Source: Sphingomonas sp. NFR15 (GTDB lineage Bacteria; Pseudomonadota; Alphaproteobacteria; Sphingomonadales; Sphingomonadaceae). From it: 64,000 bases of DNA. The notes under the pieces are model-generated. The model did no database searches. It was not told the origin of the DNA and saw only the letters and a program-made list of their open reading frames with translations. The stretch is taken from positions 124,001 to 188,000 of the forward strand of contig NZ_FMWX01000004.1 of assembly GCF_900103265.1 (NCBI RefSeq), written 5' to 3'. The translations under genes were made by a program, and so were the position numbers. Shown piece after piece: positions 27,066 through 35,929 of this stretch (the stretch's first letter is position 1; every line of letters begins with the position of its first letter).

Positions 27066-28619
27066 CTACTCGGCCGCGTCGCTTAGCTCTGGTGCGGGCA
27101 ACGCCGGCGCCGCGTCGCCGTAGCGCGCGAGCGCCTCCACCGGCGGGGCTTCTTCGATTTCCTTCGCGCCGGTATCGATATTGAGATCGCGGAACTTGCG
27201 CGCCGTCACCAGCGCGCGGCTCTCGAAGCTGCTAACGAAGGTGTTGTAATTGTTCACCGCAGAGGTCAGCCCGCCGCCGACCTTGCGCAGGTCGCCCGCC
27301 GCCTTGGCGAGCCGCTCGTAGAGTTCCTTGCCGAGCGCGCCGATCTCCTGCGCCTGTTTCGCCATCTTCTCCTGACGCCACACCGCATCCACCGTGCGCG
27401 CGATCGCGATCAGGTTGGTCGGCGTCGCGAGCAGCACGCGCTTTTCGAACGCAAAATCCCACAAGGTCGGATCATGTTCGAGCGCGGCAGACAGGAAATG
27501 CTCGCCCGGCACGAACATGATGACGTAATCGGGCGCGTCGGCGAACTGGTTCCAATAGGCCTTGTTGCCGAGCCCGTTGACATGCGCGCGCATCGACGCG
27601 GCGTGCGCGGCGAGCCCGGTCTTCCGCTCGGCCTCATCAACCGCGCCAAACGCGTCCTGATAGGCGTTGAGCGAGACCTTGGCGTCGATCACCAGGCTGC
27701 GCCCGCCCGGCACCTTGACGATCGCGTCGGGGCGAAGCCGCCCGCCTTCGTCGCCGCCGGCGATGCTCACCTCGGTCTGAAAATCGGTGTGCTCGGACAG
27801 CCCGCACGTCTCGAGCACGTTCTTCAACTGCTGCTCGCCCCAGCGACCACGCGACTTGGGCGCGTTGCGCAGCGAATTGACCAGCTTCGCCGCCTCGGCG
27901 GAGACCTTCTCCTGCCCGACGCGCAGCCCCTCGAGCTGCCCCTTCAACTGCTCGAACGCGCTCACGCGTTCCGCTTCGATCTTACCTACGGTCTCCTCGT
28001 AGCGGAGCAGCCGGTCGCTGACCGGCTGGAGCATCGACTTGAGGTTCTGCCCCGCCGTCTCCTCCGATTGGCGGAACCGCTCGTCGGCGCGCTTGAGGAA
28101 GTTTTCCTGCGCTTCGGTGAGCAATCGGTTCGACACTTCGGCGAACTGTGTCGCGAGCAGATCCTTGGCGTGGAGCAGTCCGGCGATCCGCGCCTCATAG
28201 GTTTCGGTGCTGGTCTGCTCGCGCGCCTGGAACGCCTCGCGCAACGCGCGTTCGCGCGCCTCGTGCGCGTCTTGCGCCATCTTGAGCCGCGTCTCTTCCT
28301 CCGCGAGCCGCTCGGCGAGGCGGTGCTCAAACGACGCGGCATGCGTCTTGAGCGCGGTGTTCTCCAGCCGCGCCTTGTCACGATCCTCGCGCATCTCGGA
28401 CAGTTCGGCGCGGACTTCGGCCAGTTCCTCGCGTAGGCCGAACGCCGCGCGCGCACGCTCCTCGGCGCTGGCGAGATCGACGATCGCGCGCTTGAAATCG
28501 GCCTCGCGCGCGTCGCGTTCGGCCGTGACCGCCGCGACTCCGCGCTGACCGAGCAACCAGCCGAGCGCGACGCCGCATAGCATCGCAACGATGACGATAA
28601 TCGCGAAAAACAGATCCAC
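27066..28619 (-). CDS. rmuC: DNA recombination protein RmuC
   Basis: 517 aa. N-terminal membrane anchor (FFAIIVIVAMLCGVALGWLLG), a long coiled coil rich in Arg/Glu/Ala (about residues 35-190), then the PD-(D/E)xK-like nuclease core with GRWGEQQLKNVLE, RPDAIVKVPGGRSLVIDAKV and AYWNQF-x-DYVIMFVPGEHF. RmuC limits inversion at short inverted repeats and is thought to trim DNA. It is downstream of def after a repeat-filled gap. Confidence 0.94.
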   Translation of the reverse strand: MDLFFAIIVIVAMLCGVALGWLLGQRGVAAVTAERDAREADFKRAIVDLASAEERARAAFGLREELAEVRAELSEMREDRDKARLENTALKTHAASFEHRLAERLAEEETRLKMAQDAHEARERALREAFQAREQTSTETYEARIAGLLHAKDLLATQFAEVSNRLLTEAQENFLKRADERFRQSEETAGQNLKSMLQPVSDRLLRYEETVGKIEAERVSAFEQLKGQLEGLRVGQEKVSAEAAKLVNSLRNAPKSRGRWGEQQLKNVLETCGLSEHTDFQTEVSIAGGDEGGRLRPDAIVKVPGGRSLVIDAKVSLNAYQDAFGAVDEAERKTGLAAHAASMRAHVNGLGNKAYWNQFADAPDYVIMFVPGEHFLSAALEHDPTLWDFAFEKRVLLATPTNLIAIARTVDAVWRQEKMAKQAQEIGALGKELYERLAKAAGDLRKVGGGLTSAVNNYNTFVSSFESRALVTARKFRDLNIDTGAKEIEEAPPVEALARYGDAAPALPAPELSDAAE

Positions 28620-28694
28620 GCCGGCTCCCCAAGAACGAAGCGCGAACCTATCGACTCACGCTCGCGCCTTCAAGCGCGCCTGCGACGAACCGCA

Positions 28695-28781
28695 CGTCGC
28701 CCCGGCGCAGGCCGGGCCCGCTGTGTGATTTGGTGAGCCGAGTGGATACGATGCAGCGCCCCGACCTGCGCCGGGGCGACG
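28695..28781. repeat. paired palindromic repeat, family A, copy 3
   Basis: Left arm CGTCGCCCCGGCGCAGGCCG from 28695, right arm ending GCGCCGGGGCGACG at 28781. The right arm ends 2 bases before the def stop codon; the other end is 75 bp from the rmuC start. Confidence 0.8.
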
Positions 28782-28783
28782 AG

Positions 28784-29323
28784 TCACGCCGCCTTGCGCG
28801 CCTTCGCCAGCTTCTTGAGAATCATCTCGCGCTTCAGCCGCGAGACGTGATCGATGAAGACGATGCCGGCGAGGTGATCCATCTCGTGCTGGACACAGGT
28901 CGACATCAGCCCGTCGAACTCTTCCTCCTGCGTGGCGCCGTCGAGATCGAGCCACTTGACGCGGCAGCGCGCCGGGCGCTCGACATCGGCGTAATTCTCG
29001 GGGATCGACAGACACCCCTCGGCATAGGTGGCGAGGTCTTCGCTCTGCCACAGGATCTCGGGGTTGATGAACACGCGCGGCTGTCGGCCAGGACGCGGTT
29101 CGCCGCCCTCTTCCAGCGGCGGCTCGTCTTCCTGCAGGTCGATCACCACGATCGCCTGTTCGATCCCGACCTGAATCGAGGCGAGACCAATGCCGCGCGC
29201 GTCGTACATCGTGTCGAACATGTCGGACACGATCTTGCGCACGCCGTCGTCGATCGTCTCGACCGGCTTCGCGACCTTCTTCAGCCGGGGGTCCGGAACT
29301 TCGAGGATTTCCATGATGGCCAT
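28784..29323 (-). CDS. def: peptide deformylase
   Basis: 179 aa; the start could also be the second ATG (residue 4). It removes formyl groups from nascent proteins. All three motifs are present: GIGLASIQVG (residues 44-53; variant of the usual GLAAPQ with Ser and Ile), EGCLSIP with metal ligand C104, and Q145-H146-E-M-D-H150 with the catalytic E147. An insertion of acidic and Gly residues (65-82) follows motif 1. It lies 51 bp downstream of the exopolysaccharide amidotransferase, possibly on the same transcript. Confidence 0.95.
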   Translation of the reverse strand: MAIMEILEVPDPRLKKVAKPVETIDDGVRKIVSDMFDTMYDARGIGLASIQVGIEQAIVVIDLQEDEPPLEEGGEPRPGRQPRVFINPEILWQSEDLATYAEGCLSIPENYADVERPARCRVKWLDLDGATQEEEFDGLMSTCVQHEMDHLAGIVFIDHVSRLKREMILKKLAKARKAA

Positions 29324-29374
29324 CCCCGCGAGCTAGGAAGCGCACCGGCGTTCGTCAAGCGTGGCGAGCGCGGA

Positions 29375-31270
29375 TCAGGCGCCGAACAGCCGCGCCATGC
29401 TGCGTTCGAGCATCACCAACTGCCACAAAGTACGGCTATGATCGGCGCGGCCCGCGCGATGGTCGGCGGCGATCGTCTCGATCACGTGCGGATCGAACCA
29501 GCCGCTGCCGATCAGCGTGCGCGAGCGCGCCAGTGCCGCCGCCTCATCGGCAAGGCGCCCCCGGAACCACGCGCCGACCGGCGTCACGAACCCCATCTTC
29601 GGGCGGTAGAGGATATCCTTGGGCAGATACCGCTCCATCGCCTTCTTCATCAGCCATTTGCCCTGTCCGTGGCGGAGCCGCAGGTCGTCGGGCAGAGTCG
29701 CGGCGAACTCGACGAGTGTGTAGTCGAGCAACGGTTCGCGCGCTTCGAGGCTTACCGCCATGCTGGTGCGGTCGGCCTTGGTGAGGATGTCGCCCGGCAG
29801 CCAGTGCTGGAAATCGGCATATTGCGCGCGGTCGAGCGCGTCGCGCGCGGGTGCGTCGCGCATCGCGCGAACATAGCGATCCTCGGCGCGGTGCCCGCCG
29901 AGCGCGGTGCGCGCCGCATCGGTGAGCAGCGCCGCGCGCAAGGCGGGCGTCGTCACCCCGACCGATCTCGCATAGCCCTCGGCGCCATCCTCGGCGAGCG
30001 CGAGCAACGTCGTCTTGGCGCGGAACCGGCGCGGCGCCCAATCGGCCTTGGGGTAGTGGCGCCCAAGCGTGCCGAACACGCGTTCACGCAGCGATGCCGG
30101 AAGCAATGCGCGCACCCGCTCCTCCGCCGCCTGAAATTTGTAGCGGCGATAGCCCGCGAACGCCTCGTCCGCGCCGTCGCCCGAGAGCGCGACCGTCACG
30201 CTCTCACGCGCGAGCTCGCACACCCGGTATGTGGCGAGCGCGGACGCGTCCGCGAAGGGTTCGTCGAACGCCGCGACCAGCGTGTCGATCAGCGCGTAAT
30301 CGTCCGCCGAGACGATCCGCTCGCGATGCTCGGTCGCGAAGCGTTTGGCGATCACATCGGCGTAACTGCGCTCATCGACGCCCGCCACGTCGAAGCCGAT
30401 CGTGCAGGTCTTGACCGCACGCGGCGACGCCTCCGCCATCAGCGCGACCACCGCCGAACTGTCCACCCCGCCCGACAGGAACGCGCCGAGCGGCACGTCG
30501 GCGACCATCCGCAGCGTGACGGCGGCGCGCATCCGCTCGACCAGTTCCTCCGCCAGCGCCTTGCGGCTGCCGGTGGCGCGGCGCGAGAAGTCGATGCCCC
30601 ACCAGCGCGACGGCGCTGGCACCGGCTTGCCGCGTTCGAGCAACAGCCAGTGCCCGGCGGGAAGCTTCTTCACCCCCGCGACGAGGCAGGTGTCGTCGGG
30701 CACATAGCCGAACGCGAGATAATCCTCGATCGCGGTGATCTGCGGCGTGCGGCGTAGCAGCGGATGCGCGAGCAGCCCCTTCAGCTCGGAGGCGAACGCC
30801 ACCGCGCCATCAGGCAGTTCGGCGTAATGGAGTGGCTTCACCCCCATCCGATCGCGCGCGAGGAACAGGCTCTGCCGCGCCGCGTCGTGGATCGCGAAGG
30901 CAAACATGCCGTTGAGCCGATCGAGCAGCGCCGGCCCCCATGCCGCCCAGCCGTGGAGCAGCACTTCGGTATCGCCCGACGTGATGAAACGCGCGCCCTT
31001 GGCCTGTAATTCGGCGCGCAGCTCGGCGAAATTGTAGATCTCGCCGTTGTAGGTAACGGTCAGCGATCCATCGGCGCTGCGCATCGGCTGCGGACTGCCG
31101 GCGATATCGATGATCGATAGCCGGCGATGCCCGAGCCCGACGCCGGGCGCAGTCCACACGGCGCCGCCATCGGGGCCGCGATGCGCCTGCACGTCGGTCA
31201 TCGCGCGCACCCGCGCCGGATCGACCGGCTTGGGCATGGCGGGATAGAAGATACCGGCGATCCCGCACAT
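29375..31270 (-). CDS. XrtA/PEP-CTERM system amidotransferase (asparagine synthetase-like)
   Basis: 631 aa. N-terminal glutaminase domain starting MCGIAGIF with nucleophile Cys2 and HRGPDGG, YNGEIYNF; C-terminal synthetase domain with the PP-loop FLSGGVDSSAV, GDGADEAFAGYRRYK and LPGDILTKADRTSMA. It matches the asparagine-synthase paralogue encoded at exosortase A loci, thought to amidate uronic acid or another carboxylate of the exopolysaccharide. Its ATG follows the xrtA stop with no gap. Genuine asparagine synthesis cannot be ruled out. Confidence 0.9.
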   Translation of the reverse strand: MCGIAGIFYPAMPKPVDPARVRAMTDVQAHRGPDGGAVWTAPGVGLGHRRLSIIDIAGSPQPMRSADGSLTVTYNGEIYNFAELRAELQAKGARFITSGDTEVLLHGWAAWGPALLDRLNGMFAFAIHDAARQSLFLARDRMGVKPLHYAELPDGAVAFASELKGLLAHPLLRRTPQITAIEDYLAFGYVPDDTCLVAGVKKLPAGHWLLLERGKPVPAPSRWWGIDFSRRATGSRKALAEELVERMRAAVTLRMVADVPLGAFLSGGVDSSAVVALMAEASPRAVKTCTIGFDVAGVDERSYADVIAKRFATEHRERIVSADDYALIDTLVAAFDEPFADASALATYRVCELARESVTVALSGDGADEAFAGYRRYKFQAAEERVRALLPASLRERVFGTLGRHYPKADWAPRRFRAKTTLLALAEDGAEGYARSVGVTTPALRAALLTDAARTALGGHRAEDRYVRAMRDAPARDALDRAQYADFQHWLPGDILTKADRTSMAVSLEAREPLLDYTLVEFAATLPDDLRLRHGQGKWLMKKAMERYLPKDILYRPKMGFVTPVGAWFRGRLADEAAALARSRTLIGSGWFDPHVIETIAADHRAGRADHSRTLWQLVMLERSMARLFGA

Positions 31271-32809
31271 CTAGCGGGGCATCCCGGCGGCCCGGTCGGC
31301 GAGCACGTCGATCGGCCCGAGCGCGGCGAGGAAGCGTGCCATCGCCGCGCGCGGGTCGCGGCCCGGCAGCACCTCGGCCGAGACATGCACCGCCACCGCC
31401 CGCTGCGGGCCGCCGAGCAGCTTGGCTTGCAGCGTCGCGAGCTTCTGGCGCGCGCCGCTGTGGGTCACGATGTCGCCAACGCGATACCAGGTCGCGATCA
31501 GCCGCTCGACCGGGCCGGGCGCGGTGACGTGAATCACCGATCCGCCGGCGAGATCGGGCAGATCCTCGATCCGCACCCACACGTCATCCTCGCGCAAAGC
31601 GCCGACCCCGAACGAGACGATCTCCTTGCCCTCGTGCTGCGATCCATAGACGGCGATGACGAGATCGACCGGATCGCCGCTGGCGTCGGCATAGCGGCCG
31701 ATCAGATAATGGTCCGCGCCGGGATAATTGGGCGCCCACGGCGCGCGTGTGCTCATCGGAACGCGGTGCCAGCCCGGTACGTCGGGGAGCGCGATGCGAT
31801 CGGGCAAGGCTTGCGCTCGGTTGGCTATAGCCGCGCTCCACGCCGGGAACACCGCGACCGTCACCAGCACCAAAGCCGCAGCGAGCAACGTGTCGAGCCG
31901 AAAGCGCGGCACGTGCTGGAGCTTCGCAGCGTCGAACACCGGCGCGTCGGGCGCGCGATCGAACCAGCGCCAGCCGATCGCGATCACCGCCGCCATCACC
32001 AGCCCGAAGAAGATCCAGCCGTAGAGGATATGGTCGAACCCGGTCGCCGCCTCGACCGAGGTGAGGTACGCCGCGTAGATCGTCGCGAACGCGCGGATGC
32101 CGTTGGCGATCACCGGCACGACCAGCGCCAACCCCATGAACGCAACGCGCCGGCCCCAGGACACGAAGCACACATTGGCGACGAGCGTGCCATATGCGAT
32201 CATCGCGATCACGAACTTCGCGCCCGAACACGCCTCGGCGACCTCGAAATAGCCGTTGGGAATGGTGATGAGCACGCCATCGACCTGCGCGGGCACGCCG
32301 AACAGGTGGAGCATCGGCATCGTCAGCGCGACGGTGACGGTCTGGAGCGGCCCTTCCATCCCCTTTCCGAACGGCACGAGGAAGACGGCGTAGCACAAAG
32401 GAAACAGCAGCCCGCGCGCGACATTGGGCCCGAGCAGCGTGACGACCGCGCCTTGCAGCATCATCACCAGCCCGAGTTGCCGCGCCAGCGCGACCCCGCC
32501 GGCATCCCCGAGCAGCCAGCCCAGCCCGCCGCACGCGACGATCGCCAACCCCGGCGCCCAGCCGACCGGGGTCAGCTTGGCGAGATCGGCGCGACGAGTC
32601 CAGACGAGCCAGGCGAGCACCGGGCCGATGAACAGGCAGTGGCCGAAGGTCGTGCTCGTCCACCACAGATGCGCGAGCGTCGTGACATCGGTCCAGAAGG
32701 CGGCAACGATCAGCGCCGCGACGGCGATAAGCGCGGCGAGATGCCGACGCCACACCGCCTGCGCGGGCGTGACGGGCGCGAACGCTGCTGACGGAAGCGC
32801 GCGGATCAT
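31271..32809 (-). CDS. xrtA: exosortase A with fused C-terminal EpsI domain
   Basis: 512 aa from ATG 32809. The N-terminal half is a polytopic transpeptidase with the family triad C194 (EACSGAKFV), R239 (ANGIRAFATIY) and H260 (FDHILYGWIFF). The last ~190 residues, after a membrane helix, match the EpsI/DUF3485 periplasmic domain (YLIGRYAD, VDLVIAVYGSQHEGKEIVSF). Exosortase A cleaves and transfers PEP-CTERM proteins, linked to surface polysaccharide. Overlaps the upstream glycosyltransferase stop by 4 bp. No PEP-CTERM substrate is encoded in this window. Confidence 0.93.
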   Translation of the reverse strand: MIRALPSAAFAPVTPAQAVWRRHLAALIAVAALIVAAFWTDVTTLAHLWWTSTTFGHCLFIGPVLAWLVWTRRADLAKLTPVGWAPGLAIVACGGLGWLLGDAGGVALARQLGLVMMLQGAVVTLLGPNVARGLLFPLCYAVFLVPFGKGMEGPLQTVTVALTMPMLHLFGVPAQVDGVLITIPNGYFEVAEACSGAKFVIAMIAYGTLVANVCFVSWGRRVAFMGLALVVPVIANGIRAFATIYAAYLTSVEAATGFDHILYGWIFFGLVMAAVIAIGWRWFDRAPDAPVFDAAKLQHVPRFRLDTLLAAALVLVTVAVFPAWSAAIANRAQALPDRIALPDVPGWHRVPMSTRAPWAPNYPGADHYLIGRYADASGDPVDLVIAVYGSQHEGKEIVSFGVGALREDDVWVRIEDLPDLAGGSVIHVTAPGPVERLIATWYRVGDIVTHSGARQKLATLQAKLLGGPQRAVAVHVSAEVLPGRDPRAAMARFLAALGPIDVLADRAAGMPR

Positions 32810-34008
32810 GCCGCCGCCCGCTCCAGAGCTTCGCCCGCAAGGATCGCGTCGAGCTGTGCGAGGCACGCCGCCCAGCTATAGCGGCGCCGCACCTGCGCGC
32901 GTGCCTCCGCGCCAAGCAAAGCGGCGGCAGCGCGATCGGCAAGCACCGCGCTGACGTGCTCCGCGATCGCGTCGGCGGTGCCGCCGACGCGGATCGTACC
33001 GGCATGATCGATCCCCTCGGCGGCGGGGGCGGAGGCGACCACCGGGCGCGCCATCGCCATCGCCTCCAGCACCTTGTTCTGGATGCCGCGCGCCAGCTTG
33101 AGCGGCGCGACCACCGCGGCGGCGGCGGCGAGCCAGCCGCGCACGTCCGCCACCTCGCCGGTCACGATCACGCCGGGCCGGCTGGCGAGCGCCCGCACCG
33201 CTTCGGTCGGCGCGCGGCCGACGATCGCGAAACGCGCCTGTGGGTGTTCGGCCTGGATCATCGGCAGACTGTCGTTCGCGAACCACGTCACCGCCTCGAT
33301 ATTGGGGCGGTAATCCATCTGCCCGGTGAAGACGATCAGATCGCCGTCGACCGCGGCCGGGTCGAAGGTCGCCGCGGGATCGAAGGCGTCGGTGTCGATG
33401 CCATTGTCGATGGCACGCACGCGCTGGGCACCGGTTTTCGCGCGGAATATTTGGGCTTCGGCGGCGCTGACGAACAGGCTGGCGTCGGCGCGGCCAGCGA
33501 CGTCCCGCTCGAACGCCTGCAACAGTTTCGCCTCGCGCGCCATCATCCGGCGCGACGGCCCCCGCGCAGCCTCGGCATAATCGGCGAACTTGGCCGAATC
33601 CATATCGACGAAGTCCATCAGCACGCGGTGTCGAGTCCCGGCGGGCAGATATTGCGCCATCTGCCCGGAGAAGACGTAGATCGTGTCGATCGGATGGCGC
33701 GCGAGCAGATCGTTGACCCGGGCGCGAAGCGCCGCATCGTCGAACGCGGTCAGCGATACCGGCCGCCCTCGCGCCAGCGCCTCGGCGGCGGCGCGCCAGC
33801 GCGGCTTGCCGCGCCATAGCACCGCGCGTTCCCCGGTCAGCCATGGCAGACTTCCCGGCCGATCCAGGTCGCGCGGATCGTCCGCGAACGCGACCAGATG
33901 GGTGCGCGTGCGCTGCGACAGATGCTTGAGGATGTGGAACCCGCGGATCTTGTCGCCACGATCGGGCGGATCGGGGACGCGGTGCGCCAGAAACAGGATG
34001 TCGCCCAT
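32806..34008 (-). CDS. XrtA-system glycosyltransferase (TIGR03087-like, GT4 type)
   Basis: 400 aa. Starts MGDILFLAHRVPDPPDRGDKIR with HILKHLS, the signature of the glycosyltransferase found at PEP-CTERM/XrtA loci, then DFVDMDSAKFADYA, VDNGID-like AIDNGIDTDAFDP, and a GT-B C-terminal domain (VDGDLIVFTGQMDYRPN, LEAMAMARPVVAS). It transfers a sugar during repeat-unit assembly. Donor unknown. Three bp after the FemAB gene and 4-bp overlap with xrtA. Confidence 0.88.
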   Translation of the reverse strand: MGDILFLAHRVPDPPDRGDKIRGFHILKHLSQRTRTHLVAFADDPRDLDRPGSLPWLTGERAVLWRGKPRWRAAAEALARGRPVSLTAFDDAALRARVNDLLARHPIDTIYVFSGQMAQYLPAGTRHRVLMDFVDMDSAKFADYAEAARGPSRRMMAREAKLLQAFERDVAGRADASLFVSAAEAQIFRAKTGAQRVRAIDNGIDTDAFDPAATFDPAAVDGDLIVFTGQMDYRPNIEAVTWFANDSLPMIQAEHPQARFAIVGRAPTEAVRALASRPGVIVTGEVADVRGWLAAAAAVVAPLKLARGIQNKVLEAMAMARPVVASAPAAEGIDHAGTIRVGGTADAIAEHVSAVLADRAAAALLGAEARAQVRRRYSWAACLAQLDAILAGEALERAAA

Positions 34009-34011
34009 CGC

Positions 34012-35085
34012 CTAGCCAAGCCCTCTGGAGACGAGCGGACCGACCACGTTCGCGATCCCCAGAGGCAGTTTCTTCCACACCGCAACCTGCAGCCGGTATT
34101 TGGGGCTGAGCGGGTTGATCTCGCGCGGGATGTCGCCGGGTTTCACGCGTTTGGCATAGCGCAGCGGCACCCCTTCGAAACCCCAATTCTTCTTGAACGC
34201 CGCCGGCCCGGTGCCGACCTTCGACCGCCCGAAATCGAACCGCGTGCAGCCGCGCGCGCGGGCATGGCTCATCAGCGCGAAATACATGCGGTCGTTCGCG
34301 CGCAGCGCCCGCGCCGCGACGGTGCCGCCGCCCCAATACGGATAGACGGTGCCGGCATGATACAGGCTGAGCACGCTCGCGACCGGCTTGCCGCCCGAGC
34401 GGACCGTCAGGATGTCGGCATCGTCTCCGAAGGCTTCGAGCACGCTGCGGAACAGCTTGGCCGGGAACACCGGCGTGCCGAGATTGCGCACCGACTCCGC
34501 ATAGACGGCATAATGCGCCCGCCGGTCCTCCACTCCGCGCCCGACCGTCACGTCGAGATCGAGTGCGAGCGCCTTGCGCACCTCGGCGCGCTGCTTGCGC
34601 GGGATGGCGGTGAGTTCGGCCTCGTCCGACGCGGCGAGCGCACGCGTGAAGCCGAGATAGGCGCCCTCCTCCGCGGTCCAGTCGCCCTCGGGCAGAGCGC
34701 CGCCGCGCAGCTCAAGACTCGGGCAGCCCAGCGTGAGCGCCAGCGCCCAGCCCGCTTCGGCGAGCCGTCCCGCCGCCGCCTCGCTCTCGGCGAGAATGCC
34801 GCCGCCAACCGCGAAGCCGTTCGAGACGAGCGCACGACCGAACAATCGCGACCGGATTTCGGTCATCGGCAGCACGCCTTCGATCGTCCCGTCACCGCGC
34901 TCGGCGATCAGCGTGTGGCTGCGCTGGCCGCATCCGCGCGCGACGGCAAGGCTCCACGCGGGCAGATGGAACGGCGTTCCCTGCGGGTGCGCGCGCACGA
35001 AAGCGGCGATCCGCGCGGCATCGGCGGCATCGGCCAGATCGGCGGGGCGCAGGCCGACCAGCGGCCACAGCAAAGGCGCGTTCAC
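34012..35085 (-). CDS. FemAB-family protein of the XrtA/PEP-CTERM locus
   Basis: 357 aa from GTG 35085, chosen because GTGA overlaps the deacetylase stop. Two GNAT-like folds are suggested; the signature FDFGRSKVGTGPAAFKKNWGFEG near the C-terminus is shared by the PEP-CTERM-associated FemAB proteins. Relatives transfer amino acids from aminoacyl-tRNA to peptidoglycan; here the acceptor is presumably the exopolysaccharide or its carrier lipid. Acceptor and donor unproven. Confidence 0.85.
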   Translation of the reverse strand: MNAPLLWPLVGLRPADLADAADAARIAAFVRAHPQGTPFHLPAWSLAVARGCGQRSHTLIAERGDGTIEGVLPMTEIRSRLFGRALVSNGFAVGGGILAESEAAAGRLAEAGWALALTLGCPSLELRGGALPEGDWTAEEGAYLGFTRALAASDEAELTAIPRKQRAEVRKALALDLDVTVGRGVEDRRAHYAVYAESVRNLGTPVFPAKLFRSVLEAFGDDADILTVRSGGKPVASVLSLYHAGTVYPYWGGGTVAARALRANDRMYFALMSHARARGCTRFDFGRSKVGTGPAAFKKNWGFEGVPLRYAKRVKPGDIPREINPLSPKYRLQVAVWKKLPLGIANVVGPLVSRGLG

Positions 35086-35921
35086 GCGGTCACGTTCCTC
35101 AGCCCGGCGACGACAGCGTCCATCCGATCCCACGGGTGACGGCGGATCAGCCCGCGCAGCTTGCCCGCCATCGCGCCCAAACGGCTGTAATGGCGCAGCC
35201 GCGACCGGATCGGCGCGGCGGCGATGCGTGGCTGGTCGGGGTCGATCTCCCAGGGGTGGAAGTAGAACACGGCAGGCTGGCCCTCGGCGGAAACCTGCCG
35301 CACCGCATGGCTGGTCAGCGCCGCCGGGAACAGCCGGAAGAAGCCGCCGCCGGTCGCGATGCGGCGCTTTCCGAATGTGGCGACGGTCACCGGCACCTCG
35401 ATCAGCGGGGAGCCCGCGACCGGATGGAAGGCGTAGCGCGGCGCCTCGGGCCAGCCATAATGATCGTGCCTGAGCGGCGCGACGCTCGACGAATAGGCAT
35501 AGCCCGCGTCGGCGAGGATCGGGTGCGCCCAGGGGGTGCGCGCGTCGATCGAGAAGCTCGGCGCGCGGTAGCCGGTGATCGCAAGCCCGCCGGCATCTTC
35601 CAGCGCCTTGCGCGCCCGGTCGATATCGGCGCGGAACACCTCCGGCCGCATCGTGAAGACGCGCTGGTGCGCCCAGCCGTGGCTCGCCAGTTCGTGCCCG
35701 GCCGCGACGATCCGGCGGATCAGCGCGGGATGCCGGGCGGCCACCCAGCCGAGCGTGAAGAACGTCGCCTTCACCCCACTTTCCGCGAACAGCGCCAGCA
35801 CCGCATCAGTATTATATTCGACGCGCGATTCGCGCGAATCCCAGTCCGCCTTGTCGATCACGCGTTCGAACGCGCCGACCTGAAACCATTCCTCGACGTC
35901 GACCGACAGCGCGTGGCGCAT
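35082..35921 (-). CDS. XrtA-system polysaccharide deacetylase
   Basis: 279 aa from ATG 35921 (GTG 35924 is one codon earlier). NodB-fold: catalytic/metal Asp pair region LSVDVEEWFQVGAF, a TFFTLGWVA segment, the metal-binding H-x3-H in HELASHGWAHQR and GYRAPSFSI. The C-terminal FYFHPWEIDPDQPR matches DUF3473. The family, found at exosortase A loci, removes acetyl groups from N-acetyl sugars of the exopolysaccharide. No signal peptide, so cytoplasmic or membrane-face action. Confidence 0.91.
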   Translation of the reverse strand: MRHALSVDVEEWFQVGAFERVIDKADWDSRESRVEYNTDAVLALFAESGVKATFFTLGWVAARHPALIRRIVAAGHELASHGWAHQRVFTMRPEVFRADIDRARKALEDAGGLAITGYRAPSFSIDARTPWAHPILADAGYAYSSSVAPLRHDHYGWPEAPRYAFHPVAGSPLIEVPVTVATFGKRRIATGGGFFRLFPAALTSHAVRQVSAEGQPAVFYFHPWEIDPDQPRIAAAPIRSRLRHYSRLGAMAGKLRGLIRRHPWDRMDAVVAGLRNVTA

Positions 35922-35929
35922 CACCCGAC

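Noticed and set aside
28784..29323. Deformylase motif 1 variant (GLASIQ instead of GLAAPQ) as evidence of a defective enzyme
   Set aside because: The Gly, Leu and Gln positions are kept and the metal and catalytic residues C104, H146, E147 and H150 are present.
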